Shown here: positions 29,956 to 39,579 of the stretch, piece by piece
How positions within the stretch are numbered: the stretch's first letter is position 1
Layout of the letters: each line of letters starts with the position of its first letter
Assembly (NCBI GenBank): GCA_963719485.1
Contig: OY970387.1
Span: 3,038,001 to 3,102,000, forward strand
Source: Bog-473 sp963719485
Lineage (GTDB): Bacteria > Actinomycetota > Acidimicrobiia > Acidimicrobiales > RAAP-2
Reading direction: 5' to 3'
DNA: 64,000 nucleotides
Program-made: the position numbers and the translations under genes
The notes under the pieces: generated by a model
Told to the model about the DNA's origin: nothing
Databases searched by the model: none
The model's input: only the letters and a program-made list of their open reading frames with translations

Positions 29956-32406
29956 TCAGCCTCCGGTCGCGGCGCCGAGGGGCACCCGCCACTCGACGAC
30001 GGTGCCCCGGGGGCTGCGGACCCCGACCTCGAACGAACCGCCCAGCGCGGCGGCACGTGAGGCCATGTTGCGGAGCCCGAATCCGGCGCCCGGGTCCCCT
30101 GCCGCGCCGACGCCGTCGTCGGACACCCGCAGGACGAGTTCGGGCCCGGCCGCCACCTCGACGTCGACGGACGAGGACCGCGCGTGGCGGATCACGTTGG
30201 AGAGCGACTCGCGCAGGACGGCCAGCAGCTGCTCCCCGGTATCCCGATCGACGCCGGCGTCGACCGGCCCCGCGAAGCGGACCCGCGGCGCGAACCCGAG
30301 GCGCTCGCCGGCGTCGAGGGTGAGCTGGCGCACACTGGAGCGCAGTCCGCCGCGGACGGTCTGCTCGGTCTGCAGGTCGAAGATGGTGGTGCGGATGTCG
30401 CTGATCACGCTGTCGAGCTCCGCCACGACCTCGCGCAAATGGTCGGCGGTCGCGCCGACCGCGGTCGGCAGCATGGAGCTCAGGCGCATGCCCGCGCCGA
30501 ACACCCGCTGAATCACCAGGTCGTGGAGATCGCGGGCGATGCGGTTGCGGTCCTCCGCCATCTGGAGCGCCCGCAGGTGCAATTCGGCCTGTCGGACCTT
30601 GACCAGGTTGTCCACCCGGGCCCGGAGCTCGGGTTGGAAGAAGGGTTTGAGGAGATAGTCGTTGGCCCCCTCGCGCAGGACGTCGATCCGCGCCGTGGAG
30701 TCGTTCCTCGCCGTCAGGATCAGGATCGGCGTGGCATCGATGCGCGGCTCGGCCCGGACGGCGCGCACCAGCTCGTCGCCGCTCATCTCGGGCATCATGA
30801 AGTCGCAGATGATCAGGTCCGGTCGCAGCGACCGGGTCAGCGCGAGGCCCTCCTTGCCGTTGAACGCCGCATGCACGCGGAACGACCCCGCCAGCGCGTC
30901 GCAGACGAAGCGGTTCATGTCGGGATTGTCCTCGACGACCAAAATGATGGCTGCCTCGTCGCCGGGGACGGTCTCCGGATCGGCCGTGTGCGCCGGAATG
31001 TGCGGGACGACGCCGTGACCGTCGAGGAGCACGGCGGAGGGTTGTTCCACGGGGATCAAGGTGCCGAGCTGCACCGGGCGGCCCGGCGGCGCTGCGACCG
31101 GGAGCTCCATCACGAAGAGGGCCCCTCCTTCGGGTGCGTCGGCGACCCCCAGGCTGCCGCCGTGGAGGTCGACGAGCTCGCGGGCGATGTGGAGCCCCAG
31201 CCCGGTGCCTCCCATCTTCCGGGTCGAGCTGGTGTCGAGCTGATGGAAACGCTCGAAGACCTCCCCCCGCTGGTCCGGTGCGATCCCCGGCCCGCTGTCG
31301 GCGACCTCCACGTGCGCCATCCCGTCCTCACGGCCGTCACGCAGTTCGATCCGGATGGTGCCGTCGGCGGGGGTGAACTTGAACGCGTTCGAGAGGAGGT
31401 TGAGCAGGACCTGCTGGACCCGCGAGGGATCCACCTGCGCCGGCATGGCGGCGTCCGGCGCGCGCACGACGAAGGTGACCGAGCGGTCGACCGCGAGCGT
31501 CTCGAAGTTGTTGGCCACGAGGCGCACCAGGTGACTGAGGTCGAGCTCGGCATAGTCGAGCTCGAGTTTGGACGCCTCGATCTTCGAGGTGTCGAGCAGA
31601 TCGTTGACGTGCCCGAGCAGCACGCGGGCGTTGCGCAGGATCACCTCGAGGTCGTGGCGGTGGGGATCGTCGCGAGGAAGGTCGACCAGAACCCTCTCGG
31701 CGGGGGCGAGGATGAGTGACAGCGGTGTCCGGAGCTCGTGGCTGACGTTGGCGAAGAAGCCCGTCTTCAGGCTGTCGAGCTCCTGCAGGCGGGAGTAGAG
31801 GATCCCGAGCTCCTCGTTGGCCTCTTTCAGGTCGCGACTGAGATCCGCCGCCTCACGGGCGCGCCGCATGACCTCGGCCCCCATCTGGTCGAACCGTTGC
31901 AGCTCGGAGGACGCGGGCTCCTGTCGCTGCAGCACGTACTCCGTGACGTCCTCGACGGCATGGACGATGAAGGCCACGGAGCCGTCAGGCGCCAGCACCG
32001 GCGAGTTGTTCGCGGTCCAGAACCGCTCCTCGAAACCCCCCCCGGGGCGCGGGATGTCGTACTTCTGCACAGACATGGCGTCGCGTGTGCGCTGGCGCAC
32101 GACCCGGTTGAGCGACGCCTTCAGGTTGCGGGTGGCTTCGGTGGCCGGATCGTCGGGGTTGTCGGGAAAGACGTCCAAGACGCGCCGGCCCACCAGGTAA
32201 CGCCGCCGGGTCAGGGTGGCCTCCAGGTAGGCGTCGCTGACGGCGACGATCACGAGGTCCGGGTCGAGGACGAGGTACTTCTTGGGCAGCGCCTCGAACA
32301 GCAGTTGAAAGTCCACCGTCGGGGTGTCCCTGGTCCCGCCGCCGACCCCGTTGTCCCGTCCGCGCCCATCGACCGGGCCATGACGTCGGGGACCGGGAAC
32401 GGCCAT
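29956..32406 (-). CDS. Double histidine-kinase hybrid: PAS-HisKA-HATPase-REC-HisKA_3-HATPase
   Basis: 816 residues from an ATG with GGAGG 8 nt upstream. Domain order: PAS (about 31-155), coiled coil (160-215), HisKA with SHELRTP (His223), HATPase (325-440: LLSNAFKFTP, DSGPGIAP, GTGLGL), receiver (487-603: VEDNPD, phosphoacceptor Asp535 in LIICDFMMP, Lys587 in LLKPF). A second kinase of DevS/NarX type follows: RIARDLHDLVIQRVF (His628), then its HATPase (725-812: ESLSNVIRHA, GAGFGLRNM). All key residues are present. No membrane helix, so a cytosolic sensor. No output regulator lies nearby. A plausible path is His223 to Asp535, which then gates the second kinase; this is inference. Confidence 0.9.
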   Translation of the reverse strand: MAVPGPRRHGPVDGRGRDNGVGGGTRDTPTVDFQLLFEALPKKYLVLDPDLVIVAVSDAYLEATLTRRRYLVGRRVLDVFPDNPDDPATEATRNLKASLNRVVRQRTRDAMSVQKYDIPRPGGGFEERFWTANNSPVLAPDGSVAFIVHAVEDVTEYVLQRQEPASSELQRFDQMGAEVMRRAREAADLSRDLKEANEELGILYSRLQELDSLKTGFFANVSHELRTPLSLILAPAERVLVDLPRDDPHRHDLEVILRNARVLLGHVNDLLDTSKIEASKLELDYAELDLSHLVRLVANNFETLAVDRSVTFVVRAPDAAMPAQVDPSRVQQVLLNLLSNAFKFTPADGTIRIELRDGREDGMAHVEVADSGPGIAPDQRGEVFERFHQLDTSSTRKMGGTGLGLHIARELVDLHGGSLGVADAPEGGALFVMELPVAAPPGRPVQLGTLIPVEQPSAVLLDGHGVVPHIPAHTADPETVPGDEAAIILVVEDNPDMNRFVCDALAGSFRVHAAFNGKEGLALTRSLRPDLIICDFMMPEMSGDELVRAVRAEPRIDATPILILTARNDSTARIDVLREGANDYLLKPFFQPELRARVDNLVKVRQAELHLRALQMAEDRNRIARDLHDLVIQRVFGAGMRLSSMLPTAVGATADHLREVVAELDSVISDIRTTIFDLQTEQTVRGGLRSSVRQLTLDAGERLGFAPRVRFAGPVDAGVDRDTGEQLLAVLRESLSNVIRHARSSSVDVEVAAGPELVLRVSDDGVGAAGDPGAGFGLRNMASRAAALGGSFEVGVRSPRGTVVEWRVPLGAATGG

Positions 32407-32482
32407 TTCTGCAACCTCCAGCGTCGGCCCCGTCCGTCCCCAAGGATACTCCGGACGGCACGGGTGGGCCCGGGCCGAGCGA

Positions 32483-34159
32483 CTACGGGCCCTCGTGCAG
32501 CCCCCGGAAGGCCTGGCCCGGCGCGGGGAGCCCCACCCGGCGCGTCGTCGGGACCGTCTCGAGAAGGCGCCGGTCGTGGGAGACGAGGAGCAACGTCCCC
32601 CGGTAGTCGCCGAGGGCCGCCTCCAGCTGCTCGATGGCCGGCAGGTCGAGGTGGTTGGTGGGCTCGTCCAGCACGAGGAAATTGACGCCCAGCGCGGCGA
32701 ACGCGGCCAGCTCGGCCCGGGTCCGCTCACCCGGTGAGAGTGAGGCCGCCGGGCGGAGCACCGCTTCCGCGCCCAGTCCGAACTTGGCCAGCTGCGAGCG
32801 GGCCTCGTCGCGGGCGAGCCCCGTCGCCACCGTGAAGGCGTCCGCCAGGTTCGGGCGGTCGCCGAGGACGCGCCGGTCCTGGGAGAGCTCGCCCACCACC
32901 ACGCTGGGACCGAGGCGCCGGGTCCCGCTGGCGAGAGGGAGGCGTCCGAGCAGGGCCTCGACGAGCGTCGTCTTGCCGGATCCGTTGGGCCCCACGAGCG
33001 CGATCCGCTCGGCCCAGGCGATGTCCAGCGTGAAGGGTCCGAGGGTGAAGTCACCCCGCTCGACGACCGCCTCCTCCAGCCGGACGACGACGTCGCCCGA
33101 GCGGGACGCCTCGCTGATGGTGAAGCGGAGGTCCCAGCCTTCCCACGGCTTCTCCACCGCTTGCAGCGAACCGAGCGCGCGCTCCGTGCGCCGGGCGCGC
33201 CCGGCCAGGGACTCCGTCCGCTCGATGCGGAACTTCCGCTGCGCCTTGTCGTTGTCGCGAGGATGCTTCTTCTCGCGGGCCACACCGGTGGTGGCCCACT
33301 GGCGCTCACGCTGGGCCCGCGCCCGCAGTCCGGCGCGCTGGGACTCGTAGACGGCGTAGGCCTCGGCGGCGTGCGCCTGATCGGCGGCGCGCTCGGCCTG
33401 GTAGGCCGACCACCCACCCCCGTAGACGGACCCCGTCCGGGAGTGCGGGTCGAGCTCGAGGACGTCCGTCACGGTGCGCTCGAGGAAGGCGCGGTCGTGC
33501 GAGACGATGACCATGCCCCCGCTGCGCCGCAGGACCAGGTCCTCCAGCCGGGCCAGGCCGTCGAAGTCGAGGTCGTTCGTCGGCTCGTCGAGCAGGGTGA
33601 GGTCGAAGTGGGCCAGGATGATGGCGGCCAGGGCGACACGGGCCTCCTGCCCACCCGACAGCGTCGTCACCGGCTGCTCCGCGACCTCCGGTGGGAGAGC
33701 CACCTGCGCGCACGCGCCGACCAGCCGTGCCTCGAAATCCCCGGCCGAGCTCGTCTCGTACAGCTCCAGCGCGGCCGCGTAGCGATCATCGGCCTGCGGA
33801 CCGCCGGCGGCGAGCGAGGCGCCTGCCGCCACGAGCTCGGCCTCGACCGCGGCCACGCCGGCGCGGCGGCGGAGCGCGGCGTGCACCGTCTCGTCACCCG
33901 AGCGCGCGTGCTCCTGGCTGAGGTAGCCCACGGTGGCCGAGGGCGGATCGACGCGGACCTCACCGGCGGACGGGACCAGCAGGCCGGCCAGGATCTGCAG
34001 GAGGGTCGACTTGCCGACCCCGTTGGGGCCGACGACGCCGAGGCACGTGGCCGGCCCGACGGAGAGCGACACGTCCCCGAGCACGGTGTGACCGGCGCGC
34101 TCGTAGTGGAGGTGGCGGGCCACCAGTGTCGCGGGTGGTGCAGAGGCGGAGGAGGGCAC
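32483..34159 (-). CDS. ABC-F family ATPase
   Basis: 558 residues from a GTG with GGAG 7 nt upstream. Two ABC cassettes in one chain and no membrane segment: Walker A GPNGVGKST and GPNGSGKTT, signatures LSGGQEARVAL and LSPGERTRAEL, Walker B LLDEPTNDLD and VLDEPTNHLD, with a charged linker (QRERQWATTGVAREKKHP) between. ABC-F proteins act on ribosomes, some giving resistance to ribosome-targeting antibiotics; which subgroup this is cannot be read. It stands alone, 205 nt from the divergent acyl-CoA dehydrogenase gene. Confidence 0.9.
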   Translation of the reverse strand: MPSSASAPPATLVARHLHYERAGHTVLGDVSLSVGPATCLGVVGPNGVGKSTLLQILAGLLVPSAGEVRVDPPSATVGYLSQEHARSGDETVHAALRRRAGVAAVEAELVAAGASLAAGGPQADDRYAAALELYETSSAGDFEARLVGACAQVALPPEVAEQPVTTLSGGQEARVALAAIILAHFDLTLLDEPTNDLDFDGLARLEDLVLRRSGGMVIVSHDRAFLERTVTDVLELDPHSRTGSVYGGGWSAYQAERAADQAHAAEAYAVYESQRAGLRARAQRERQWATTGVAREKKHPRDNDKAQRKFRIERTESLAGRARRTERALGSLQAVEKPWEGWDLRFTISEASRSGDVVVRLEEAVVERGDFTLGPFTLDIAWAERIALVGPNGSGKTTLVEALLGRLPLASGTRRLGPSVVVGELSQDRRVLGDRPNLADAFTVATGLARDEARSQLAKFGLGAEAVLRPAASLSPGERTRAELAAFAALGVNFLVLDEPTNHLDLPAIEQLEAALGDYRGTLLLVSHDRRLLETVPTTRRVGLPAPGQAFRGLHEGP

Positions 34160-34363
34160 GGAGAGGCTCCGGGACGGGGGCGGGTGTCGTTGGGTGGACC
34201 GGGCGCAGCAGGTGCGACCGCCGGACGCGTCGTGCTCTACCTCACGGCTGTCAGCGTACCGCTCGGACTTGGGGTGCCGGGGGTTCTGTAGTGTCGAGCG
34301 GCCGGGCGGCGCGGGCTCCGGGACCGGGCCCGACGAACGACCACAGACGAACAGGGAGCAGGC

Positions 34364-35404
34364 ATGCCGATCGCCATCACGGACGAGCACCAGGAACTCG
34401 GGGCCTCGGTCCGCAGTGTCCTGGCGGACCACGGTGCGCTGGCGGCCAATCGGGCGTTGCTCGAGGCGGACTCCGAGCCGCGCCCGTCCTTCTGGAAGGA
34501 CATGGCCCAGCTGGGCTGGTTGGGCATCCATCTGCCCGAGGAGCACGGTGGGGCCGGCGCGGGGCTCAGCGAGCTGGTCGTCGTGCTGGACGAGGTCGGT
34601 CGCCAGGTGGCACCGGGCCCCTTCCTCCCCACGGTGCTCGCCTCGGCCGTGATCGCACAGTGCGGCAGCGACGAGCAGCGGGCCGCGCTCCTGCCCGGGC
34701 TGGCCGATGGGAGCGTCGTGGCCGCTCTCGGCCTGGCGGGCGCGCTCCGTCTGCGCGACGCCGTGCTCGACGGCGACGGTGGTGTCGTCCTCGGGGGGGC
34801 GGCGGCCGATCTGGTGCTGCTGCGGGCCGGCGAGGACGTGGTCGTGGTGCGCAGGGACGCCAACGGAATGGCGTTCGGCGGCACCAAGAACCTGGACCCG
34901 TCGCGCCGCTCGGCGTCGGTGACGGCGTCATCCGTGGCGGTCGACGGCGCCGCCGTCCTGACCGGCGCGGCACGGCGCGCCCGCGCGCTGGCCCGGACGC
35001 TCGGGTCGGCGGAGGCGGTCGGCATCATGGCGGCCTGCACGGACGCCGCCGTCGCCTACGCGAAGGAACGGGTGCAGTTCGGCCGCACCATCGGAACGTT
35101 CCAAGCCGTGAAGCACCACTGCGCCGACATGCTGGTGGCGGCGGAGCTCGCCACGGCCGCGGTGTGGGAGGCCGCCCGGGCGTCGGACGACTCCGTCGAC
35201 GAGTTCGACCTGACCGCCGCCATGGCGGCACAGCTCGCGTTCGGACCGGCCGTGCACAGCGCCCAGATGAACATCCAGGTGCACGGCGGCATCGGGTTCA
35301 CCTGGGAGCACGATGCGCACCTGTTCCTGCGCCGGGCGCTCGTGCTCAACGCAGTCGTCGGCTCACCCGGCGACGCCGAGGACGTGACGGCGCAGTCGAG
35401 CGCG
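34364..35404 (+). CDS. Acyl-CoA dehydrogenase, N-terminal half of a two-domain protein (frameshifted)
   Basis: 347 codons forming the first ACAD domain: the N-terminal helices (DEHQELGASVRSVLADHG), the middle strands and the C-terminal helices with YAKERVQFGRTIGTFQAVKHH and QVHGGIGFTWEHDAHL. GGGAGCAGGC precedes the ATG. The frame continues to 36601 but codes for a nonsense, Arg/Gly-rich sequence after about 35405, while the neighbouring frame carries the second domain. The expected join is at a GGGG run (35404-35407), where one G too many explains the shift. Confidence 0.75.
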
Positions 35405-35405
35405 G

Positions 35406-36527
35406 GGCACGACGCGCCACGTCTCCCTGGACCTTCCTCCCGAAGCCGAGGCGATCCGTGCCGCGGTCCGGGTCGAGGCGCAGCGGATCGGTGCGCTGCA
35501 GGGAACCGAACAGCGCAAGGCGCTGGTGGAGTCGGGGCTGCTCGTCCCACACTGGCCCGCGCCCTGGGGCCGGGCCGCCGGCGCCGTCGAGCAGATCGTC
35601 ATCGACGACGAGCTGCGGGGCGCCAGGGTCAAGGTTCCCGGCCTCGGGATCACGGGCTGGAACATCATGACGGTGAACCAGTACGCCACCGCGGACCAGG
35701 TCGAGCGGTGGGTCTTCAAGTCGCTCATGGGGGAGTACGTCTGGTGCCAGCTCTTCAGCGAGCCCGATGCGGGATCGGACGCGGCTGCGGTCACGACGCG
35801 GGGGACGCGGGTGGAGGGTGGCTGGACGGTCACGGGGCAGAAGGTGTGGACGAGCGGCGCCCAGTACTGCCACCTGGGGCTGGCCACCGTGCGGACCGAC
35901 CCCGCCGCGCCGAAGCACGCCGGCATCACGACGATGGTGATCGACATGCACGCGCCGGGCGTGGAGGTGCGGCCGCTGCGCCAGATCACGGGCAACGCGG
36001 ACTTCAACGAGGTCTTCTTCAACGACGTCTTCGTTCCGGACGACGACGTCGTGGGCACGCCGAACGACGGGTGGACCGTGGCGCGCTCGACGCTCGGCAA
36101 CGAACGGGTCTCCATCGGGGGCGGCGTCGGCGGCATCTTCCCGCCCATGGATCTGCTGGCGCTGTACAAGAGCGGCGGGGACCGGGTGCCTGGGGCGGCG
36201 GCACGCATCGGCGCCATCATCACGAAGGAGCACGCGCTCAAGGTGCTGAACCTCCGCCGGGCGCAACGCGCCGTGATCGGGTCGGGCCCGGGTCCCGAGG
36301 GCAACGTCACCAAGCTGGTGCTGGCCGAGCACGGTCACGATCGCGCCCGGCTGCAGGCGGACCTCGTCGGCGCGCCGACCGCCTTCCTCGAGGGGGAGGA
36401 CGGCTTGGCCGGGTACTCCCAGCTCGCAACCCGGGCCATGTCGATCGCGGGGGGAACCTCGGAGATCACCCGGAACCAGATCGCCGAGCGCATCCTCGGG
36501 CTGCCCCGGGACCCTCTCATCAAGTAG
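35406..36527 (+). CDS. Acyl-CoA dehydrogenase, C-terminal half of a two-domain protein (frameshifted)
   Basis: 374 codons in the other frame. They begin in the linker (GTTRHVSLDLPPEAEAIR) and hold the second ACAD domain: CQLFSEPDAGSDAAAV, QKVWTSGAQ, NERVSIGGG, and the C-terminal AGGTSEITRNQIAERILGLPRD. If removal of one G at 35404-35407 is assumed, the whole gene reads as one 720-residue protein, the usual length of this two-domain actinobacterial type. A stand-alone start at GTG 35526 would drop the linker. Either a sequencing error or a real mutation. Confidence 0.75.
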   Translation, partial: GTTRHVSLDLPPEAEAIRAAVRVEAQRIGALQGTEQRKALVESGLLVPHWPAPWGRAAGAVEQIVIDDELRGARVKVPGLGITGWNIMTVNQYATADQVERWVFKSLMGEYVWCQLFSEPDAGSDAAAVTTRGTRVEGGWTVTGQKVWTSGAQYCHLGLATVRTDPAAPKHAGITTMVIDMHAPGVEVRPLRQITGNADFNEVFFNDVFVPDDDVVGTPNDGWTVARSTLGNERVSIGGGVGGIFPPMDLLALYKSGGDRVPGAAARIGAIITKEHALKVLNLRRAQRAVIGSGPGPEGNVTKLVLAEHGHDRARLQADLVGAPTAFLEGEDGLAGYSQLATRAMSIAGGTSEITRNQIAERILGLPRDPLIK

Positions 36528-36573
36528 GTGGCCCTGAAGTCGACGCGGTCCCGCCTCATGGCTGCCGTCGCTC

Positions 36574-37065
36574 GTGGTGGTGCTGGGGGCGGTCGCGCTG
36601 ACGCTGCGCCTGTTCGTCTTCCCGGATCTCAACGCGCCGGAACGGTCGGATGCCATCGTGGTCCTGGGCGGGAACGGCAACGGACCGGTCGACGCCGGCG
36701 TGGCTCTGGCCCGGGAGCACGAGGCGCCGACCATCGCGTTCTCCTCGCTCCCCTCCCGGTTCTGCAAGCCCTCCGTGCTCCACCTCCCCTCCGAGCGCGT
36801 CCTGTGCTTCCGCCCCGACCCCGTGACCACGCAGGGCGAGGGCCGCGAAATCGCCCGCCTCGCGGCGACGCACCACTGGCACCGGGTCATCGTGGTGATG
36901 CCCACCACGCAGGCCACGAGGGCGCGCCTGCGCATCGGGCGGTGCTACTCGGGACAGGTGCTCGAGGTCGGCGTGCCGCCCCCCGGTTTCTGGGCCTGGG
37001 TACGCGGCATGGTGTACGAGTGGCCGGCGCTGGTGAAGGCACTGGTGCTCCAGCCGACCTGCTGA
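36574..37065 (+). CDS. YdcF/ElyC-like (DUF218) membrane-anchored protein
   Basis: 163 residues from GTG, with a hydrophobic N-terminal anchor (residues 1-16) followed by the DUF218 core: SDAIVVLGGNGNGPVDAGVALA, then VTTQGEGREIARLA and IVVMPTTQATRARLRI. The family is linked to envelope or polysaccharide functions in bacteria; its precise reaction is unclear. No Shine-Dalgarno is seen. The start is uncertain among three GTG codons at 36574-36580. It follows the acyl-CoA dehydrogenase by 46 nt. Confidence 0.75.
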   Translation: MVVLGAVALTLRLFVFPDLNAPERSDAIVVLGGNGNGPVDAGVALAREHEAPTIAFSSLPSRFCKPSVLHLPSERVLCFRPDPVTTQGEGREIARLAATHHWHRVIVVMPTTQATRARLRIGRCYSGQVLEVGVPPPGFWAWVRGMVYEWPALVKALVLQPTC

Positions 37066-37169
37066 GCGAAGCGACCGGATCGCAACTGTCCTGCGACCCC
37101 ACCCCGCCGGTGCGCGTTGTACCGTGCACGCCAGGGATGCCGGTGGGGGACCGGTACGAGGGGGGAGCA

Positions 37170-38684
37170 GTGCAGGCGAGCGCCCGGGTCGTCGAGGCCT
37201 TCGATGTGCCAACGACCGGCGCCGCCCCTGCACGCGTGGGGCCACCCGACCAATCTGCCGAGGAATCTGCGCTGTCGCCGACGCGACGCCGGATGACACA
37301 GCGGTCGATCGAAATCATCGGGATCGTCATCGGGGTCGTGCTCATCGGGACCGTGGCGCGTGCCCACACGCTGTCGAACGACGAGTTCTGGTCGTTGGCG
37401 GCCGGCCGGTGGATGCTGGCCCACCACTCCTTCATGGGCCTGGACCCCTTCAGCTACACCGAGTCGCACCGTCGCTGGGTGACCGACGAATGGGGGTCCA
37501 AGATCGCCCTCGCCGGGCTGTTCCGGGCCTTCGGCAACGCGGCCTACAGCATGTACGCCGTGGTCCTGGGTGGCCTGTGCCTGGTGACCAGCGCGTCCTA
37601 CACCCGTGCGCTCGGGGCCCGCGGCGGGCGCGTGGTTGCCATCGTCCTCCTGCTGGCGGCGGGCATCGCGGGCACCGTGGTAGGCGACCGGGGGCTCGAC
37701 TTCTCGCTGGTCTGGCTGCCGCTCGAACTCCTCGTGCTGACCAAGGCCCGGGCCAACCCACGCTGGTTGGTCCTCCTTCCGCCGCTGTGCCTGGTCTGGG
37801 TCAACACACACGGCTCGATCCTGCTCGGTCTCCTCGTGCTCGGCGTGGAGCTCGGGTGGTCGCTGATCCCGGAGCAGTGGGTCCGCCGGATCGGTGGCGT
37901 GCGCCAGTCCTCCCACACCGGCCCGCTCGCGCTGGCGCTGCTGGGAAGCGTGGTCGCCTCGTGCATCACGCCCTACGGCCCGGGCCTGCTGGCCTACGAC
38001 GTCGGCGTCTCTCGCAACGGGCAGATCGCGCGGTCCATCATCGAGTGGAACTCGCCCAACTTCCACTCGGAGATGAGCCTCCTCGTCTACGGCATCCCGC
38101 TGGTCGTGCTGGTGGCATGCCTGTGGACGCGACGGATCCCTCTGCTCGAGGGAACGCTGGGCGCCATCCTCTTCGTCGAAGCGCTGCAGGCAGAGCGATT
38201 CGCCGTGTACCTCATGGTGATCGCCGCCGGGCTCGCCGCGACGCTCCCGGCGCGGGCACCGTGGGGGACGACGGCGCGACGTTGGGCCGGCGGTGGGCTC
38301 GCGGCGGTGGCGATCGTCCTCCTGGCGGCCATTCCCGCGGTCCCGGCCGGGACCGTATCGTCGTCGCAACCGGTGGCCGCCTTCAACTACCTGAGCTCGC
38401 ACCCGGGCCGCATCTTCACGGAGTACGCCTGGGGCGACTACTCGGTGGCCCGCCACCGGGCCACCTTCGTCGACGGGCGGACGGACCTGTTCGAAGGCCG
38501 CGTGCTCACCGAGTTCGTGGACATCACGAACCTGTCCATCAACCCCGACCCCGTGCTGTCCGCCGCTCACGTCTCCTACGTGGTCTGGGACCCCGGCTCG
38601 CCGTTGGCCACCTACCTGGCCCACGACGCCCGCTGGCACGTGGTGGACCGGACGTCGGTGGCCCTGGTCTTCGCCCGGCGCTAA
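37170..38684 (+). CDS. Multi-span membrane protein, GT-C-like
   Basis: About 504 residues. The GTG at 37170 has a G-rich GAGGGGGGAGCA upstream; an ATG at 37137 would add 11. A soluble N-terminus is followed by about ten membrane helices and a lumenal C-terminal part. The first loop has SNDEFWSLAAGRWML and DPFSYT...WVTDEWGS, a pattern shared with membrane glycosyltransferase-like (GT-C, PMT-type) proteins of unknown function. No catalytic role is shown. It precedes the convergent PrmC-like gene by 13 nt. Confidence 0.7.
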   Translation: MQASARVVEAFDVPTTGAAPARVGPPDQSAEESALSPTRRRMTQRSIEIIGIVIGVVLIGTVARAHTLSNDEFWSLAAGRWMLAHHSFMGLDPFSYTESHRRWVTDEWGSKIALAGLFRAFGNAAYSMYAVVLGGLCLVTSASYTRALGARGGRVVAIVLLLAAGIAGTVVGDRGLDFSLVWLPLELLVLTKARANPRWLVLLPPLCLVWVNTHGSILLGLLVLGVELGWSLIPEQWVRRIGGVRQSSHTGPLALALLGSVVASCITPYGPGLLAYDVGVSRNGQIARSIIEWNSPNFHSEMSLLVYGIPLVVLVACLWTRRIPLLEGTLGAILFVEALQAERFAVYLMVIAAGLAATLPARAPWGTTARRWAGGGLAAVAIVLLAAIPAVPAGTVSSSQPVAAFNYLSSHPGRIFTEYAWGDYSVARHRATFVDGRTDLFEGRVLTEFVDITNLSINPDPVLSAAHVSYVVWDPGSPLATYLAHDARWHVVDRTSVALVFARR

Positions 38685-38697
38685 CGGCGCGGGCCGC

Positions 38698-39579
38698 TCA
38701 CCGCCGGCCGAGCGTCGCGGCCAGCCCGCGCAGATCGCCGTCGTCGTCGGCCCAGGTGCGCACAGACTCGTAGCCCTCGTGCTCCAGCGCGGGACGGAGC
38801 GCGTCGGCCTGCGCACCACCGAGCTCGAACAGCAGCGCACCGCCCCGGCGCAGGAACCGGGGTGCCTCGTGCACCACGCGCCGCAGCACCAGGGTGCCGT
38901 CGGGGCCGCCGTCGTAGTGGGCGGCATCCTCGAAGCCGAGGGTGTCGCGGGGGAGCAGGTGCAACTCGGTGGAGGGGACATAGGGCACCACCGCAACCAC
39001 GACGTCGGTCTCACCGCGCAGCTCGCCGGGCACGGCGCCGAACAGATCACCGCGGTAGGCCTCGACCCCGTTCGCCCGGGCGCAGGCCACGGCGCGCGGG
39101 TCGTTGTCGGTGGCGACGATGCGCGCCGCCGGCCGCCCCGCCGCCAGTGCCAGAGCGATCGCCCCCGATCCGGTGCACAGGTCGACGGCGGTGCCGGCCT
39201 CGGGGAGGAGCGCAGTGGCGCGTCGGGCCAGCTCCATGCTCTGCCAGCGGGGCACGTAGACACCCGGATCGACGCGCACCGTGAGGTCCCCGAACGCAGC
39301 GTGCCCGGTGACCCAGGCCAGCGGCTCACCCGACAGGCGCCGCGCGGCCAGGGCCTGCAGCACCGACGGGTCGGCGCCGGCGCACACGGCCAGCTCGTCC
39401 GCCTCCTCTTCCGCCGCGACGAAGCCGACCTGGGCCAACCGGGCCGCCAGCTCGGCAACGACGGGGTCGGGCTCTGTCGTCAGTCGAACACGGGCGTCAG
39501 TCGAGGATCGCCCCGGCGACGGGCGTCCCGGAGCCCTCGCCGGCCACGCCCTCCGCGGCCACGCCCTCCCTGGCTCCAC
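38698..39579 (-). CDS. PrmC-like protein N5-glutamine methyltransferase
   Basis: Up to 293 residues; the only in-frame GTG (39579) lies 83 bp inside the MFS gene, and a CTG at 39483 would give 261, so the start is open. A SAM site (VDLCTGSGAIALALA) and release-factor-methyltransferase features are clear. The NPPY motif of PrmC reads VVPY (DVVVAVVPYVPSTEL), as in a divergent paralogue group. It is probably not the main PrmC; target unknown. Confidence 0.7.
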   Translation of the reverse strand: MEPGRAWPRRAWPARAPGRPSPGRSSTDARVRLTTEPDPVVAELAARLAQVGFVAAEEEADELAVCAGADPSVLQALAARRLSGEPLAWVTGHAAFGDLTVRVDPGVYVPRWQSMELARRATALLPEAGTAVDLCTGSGAIALALAAGRPAARIVATDNDPRAVACARANGVEAYRGDLFGAVPGELRGETDVVVAVVPYVPSTELHLLPRDTLGFEDAAHYDGGPDGTLVLRRVVHEAPRFLRRGGALLFELGGAQADALRPALEHEGYESVRTWADDDGDLRGLAATLGRR

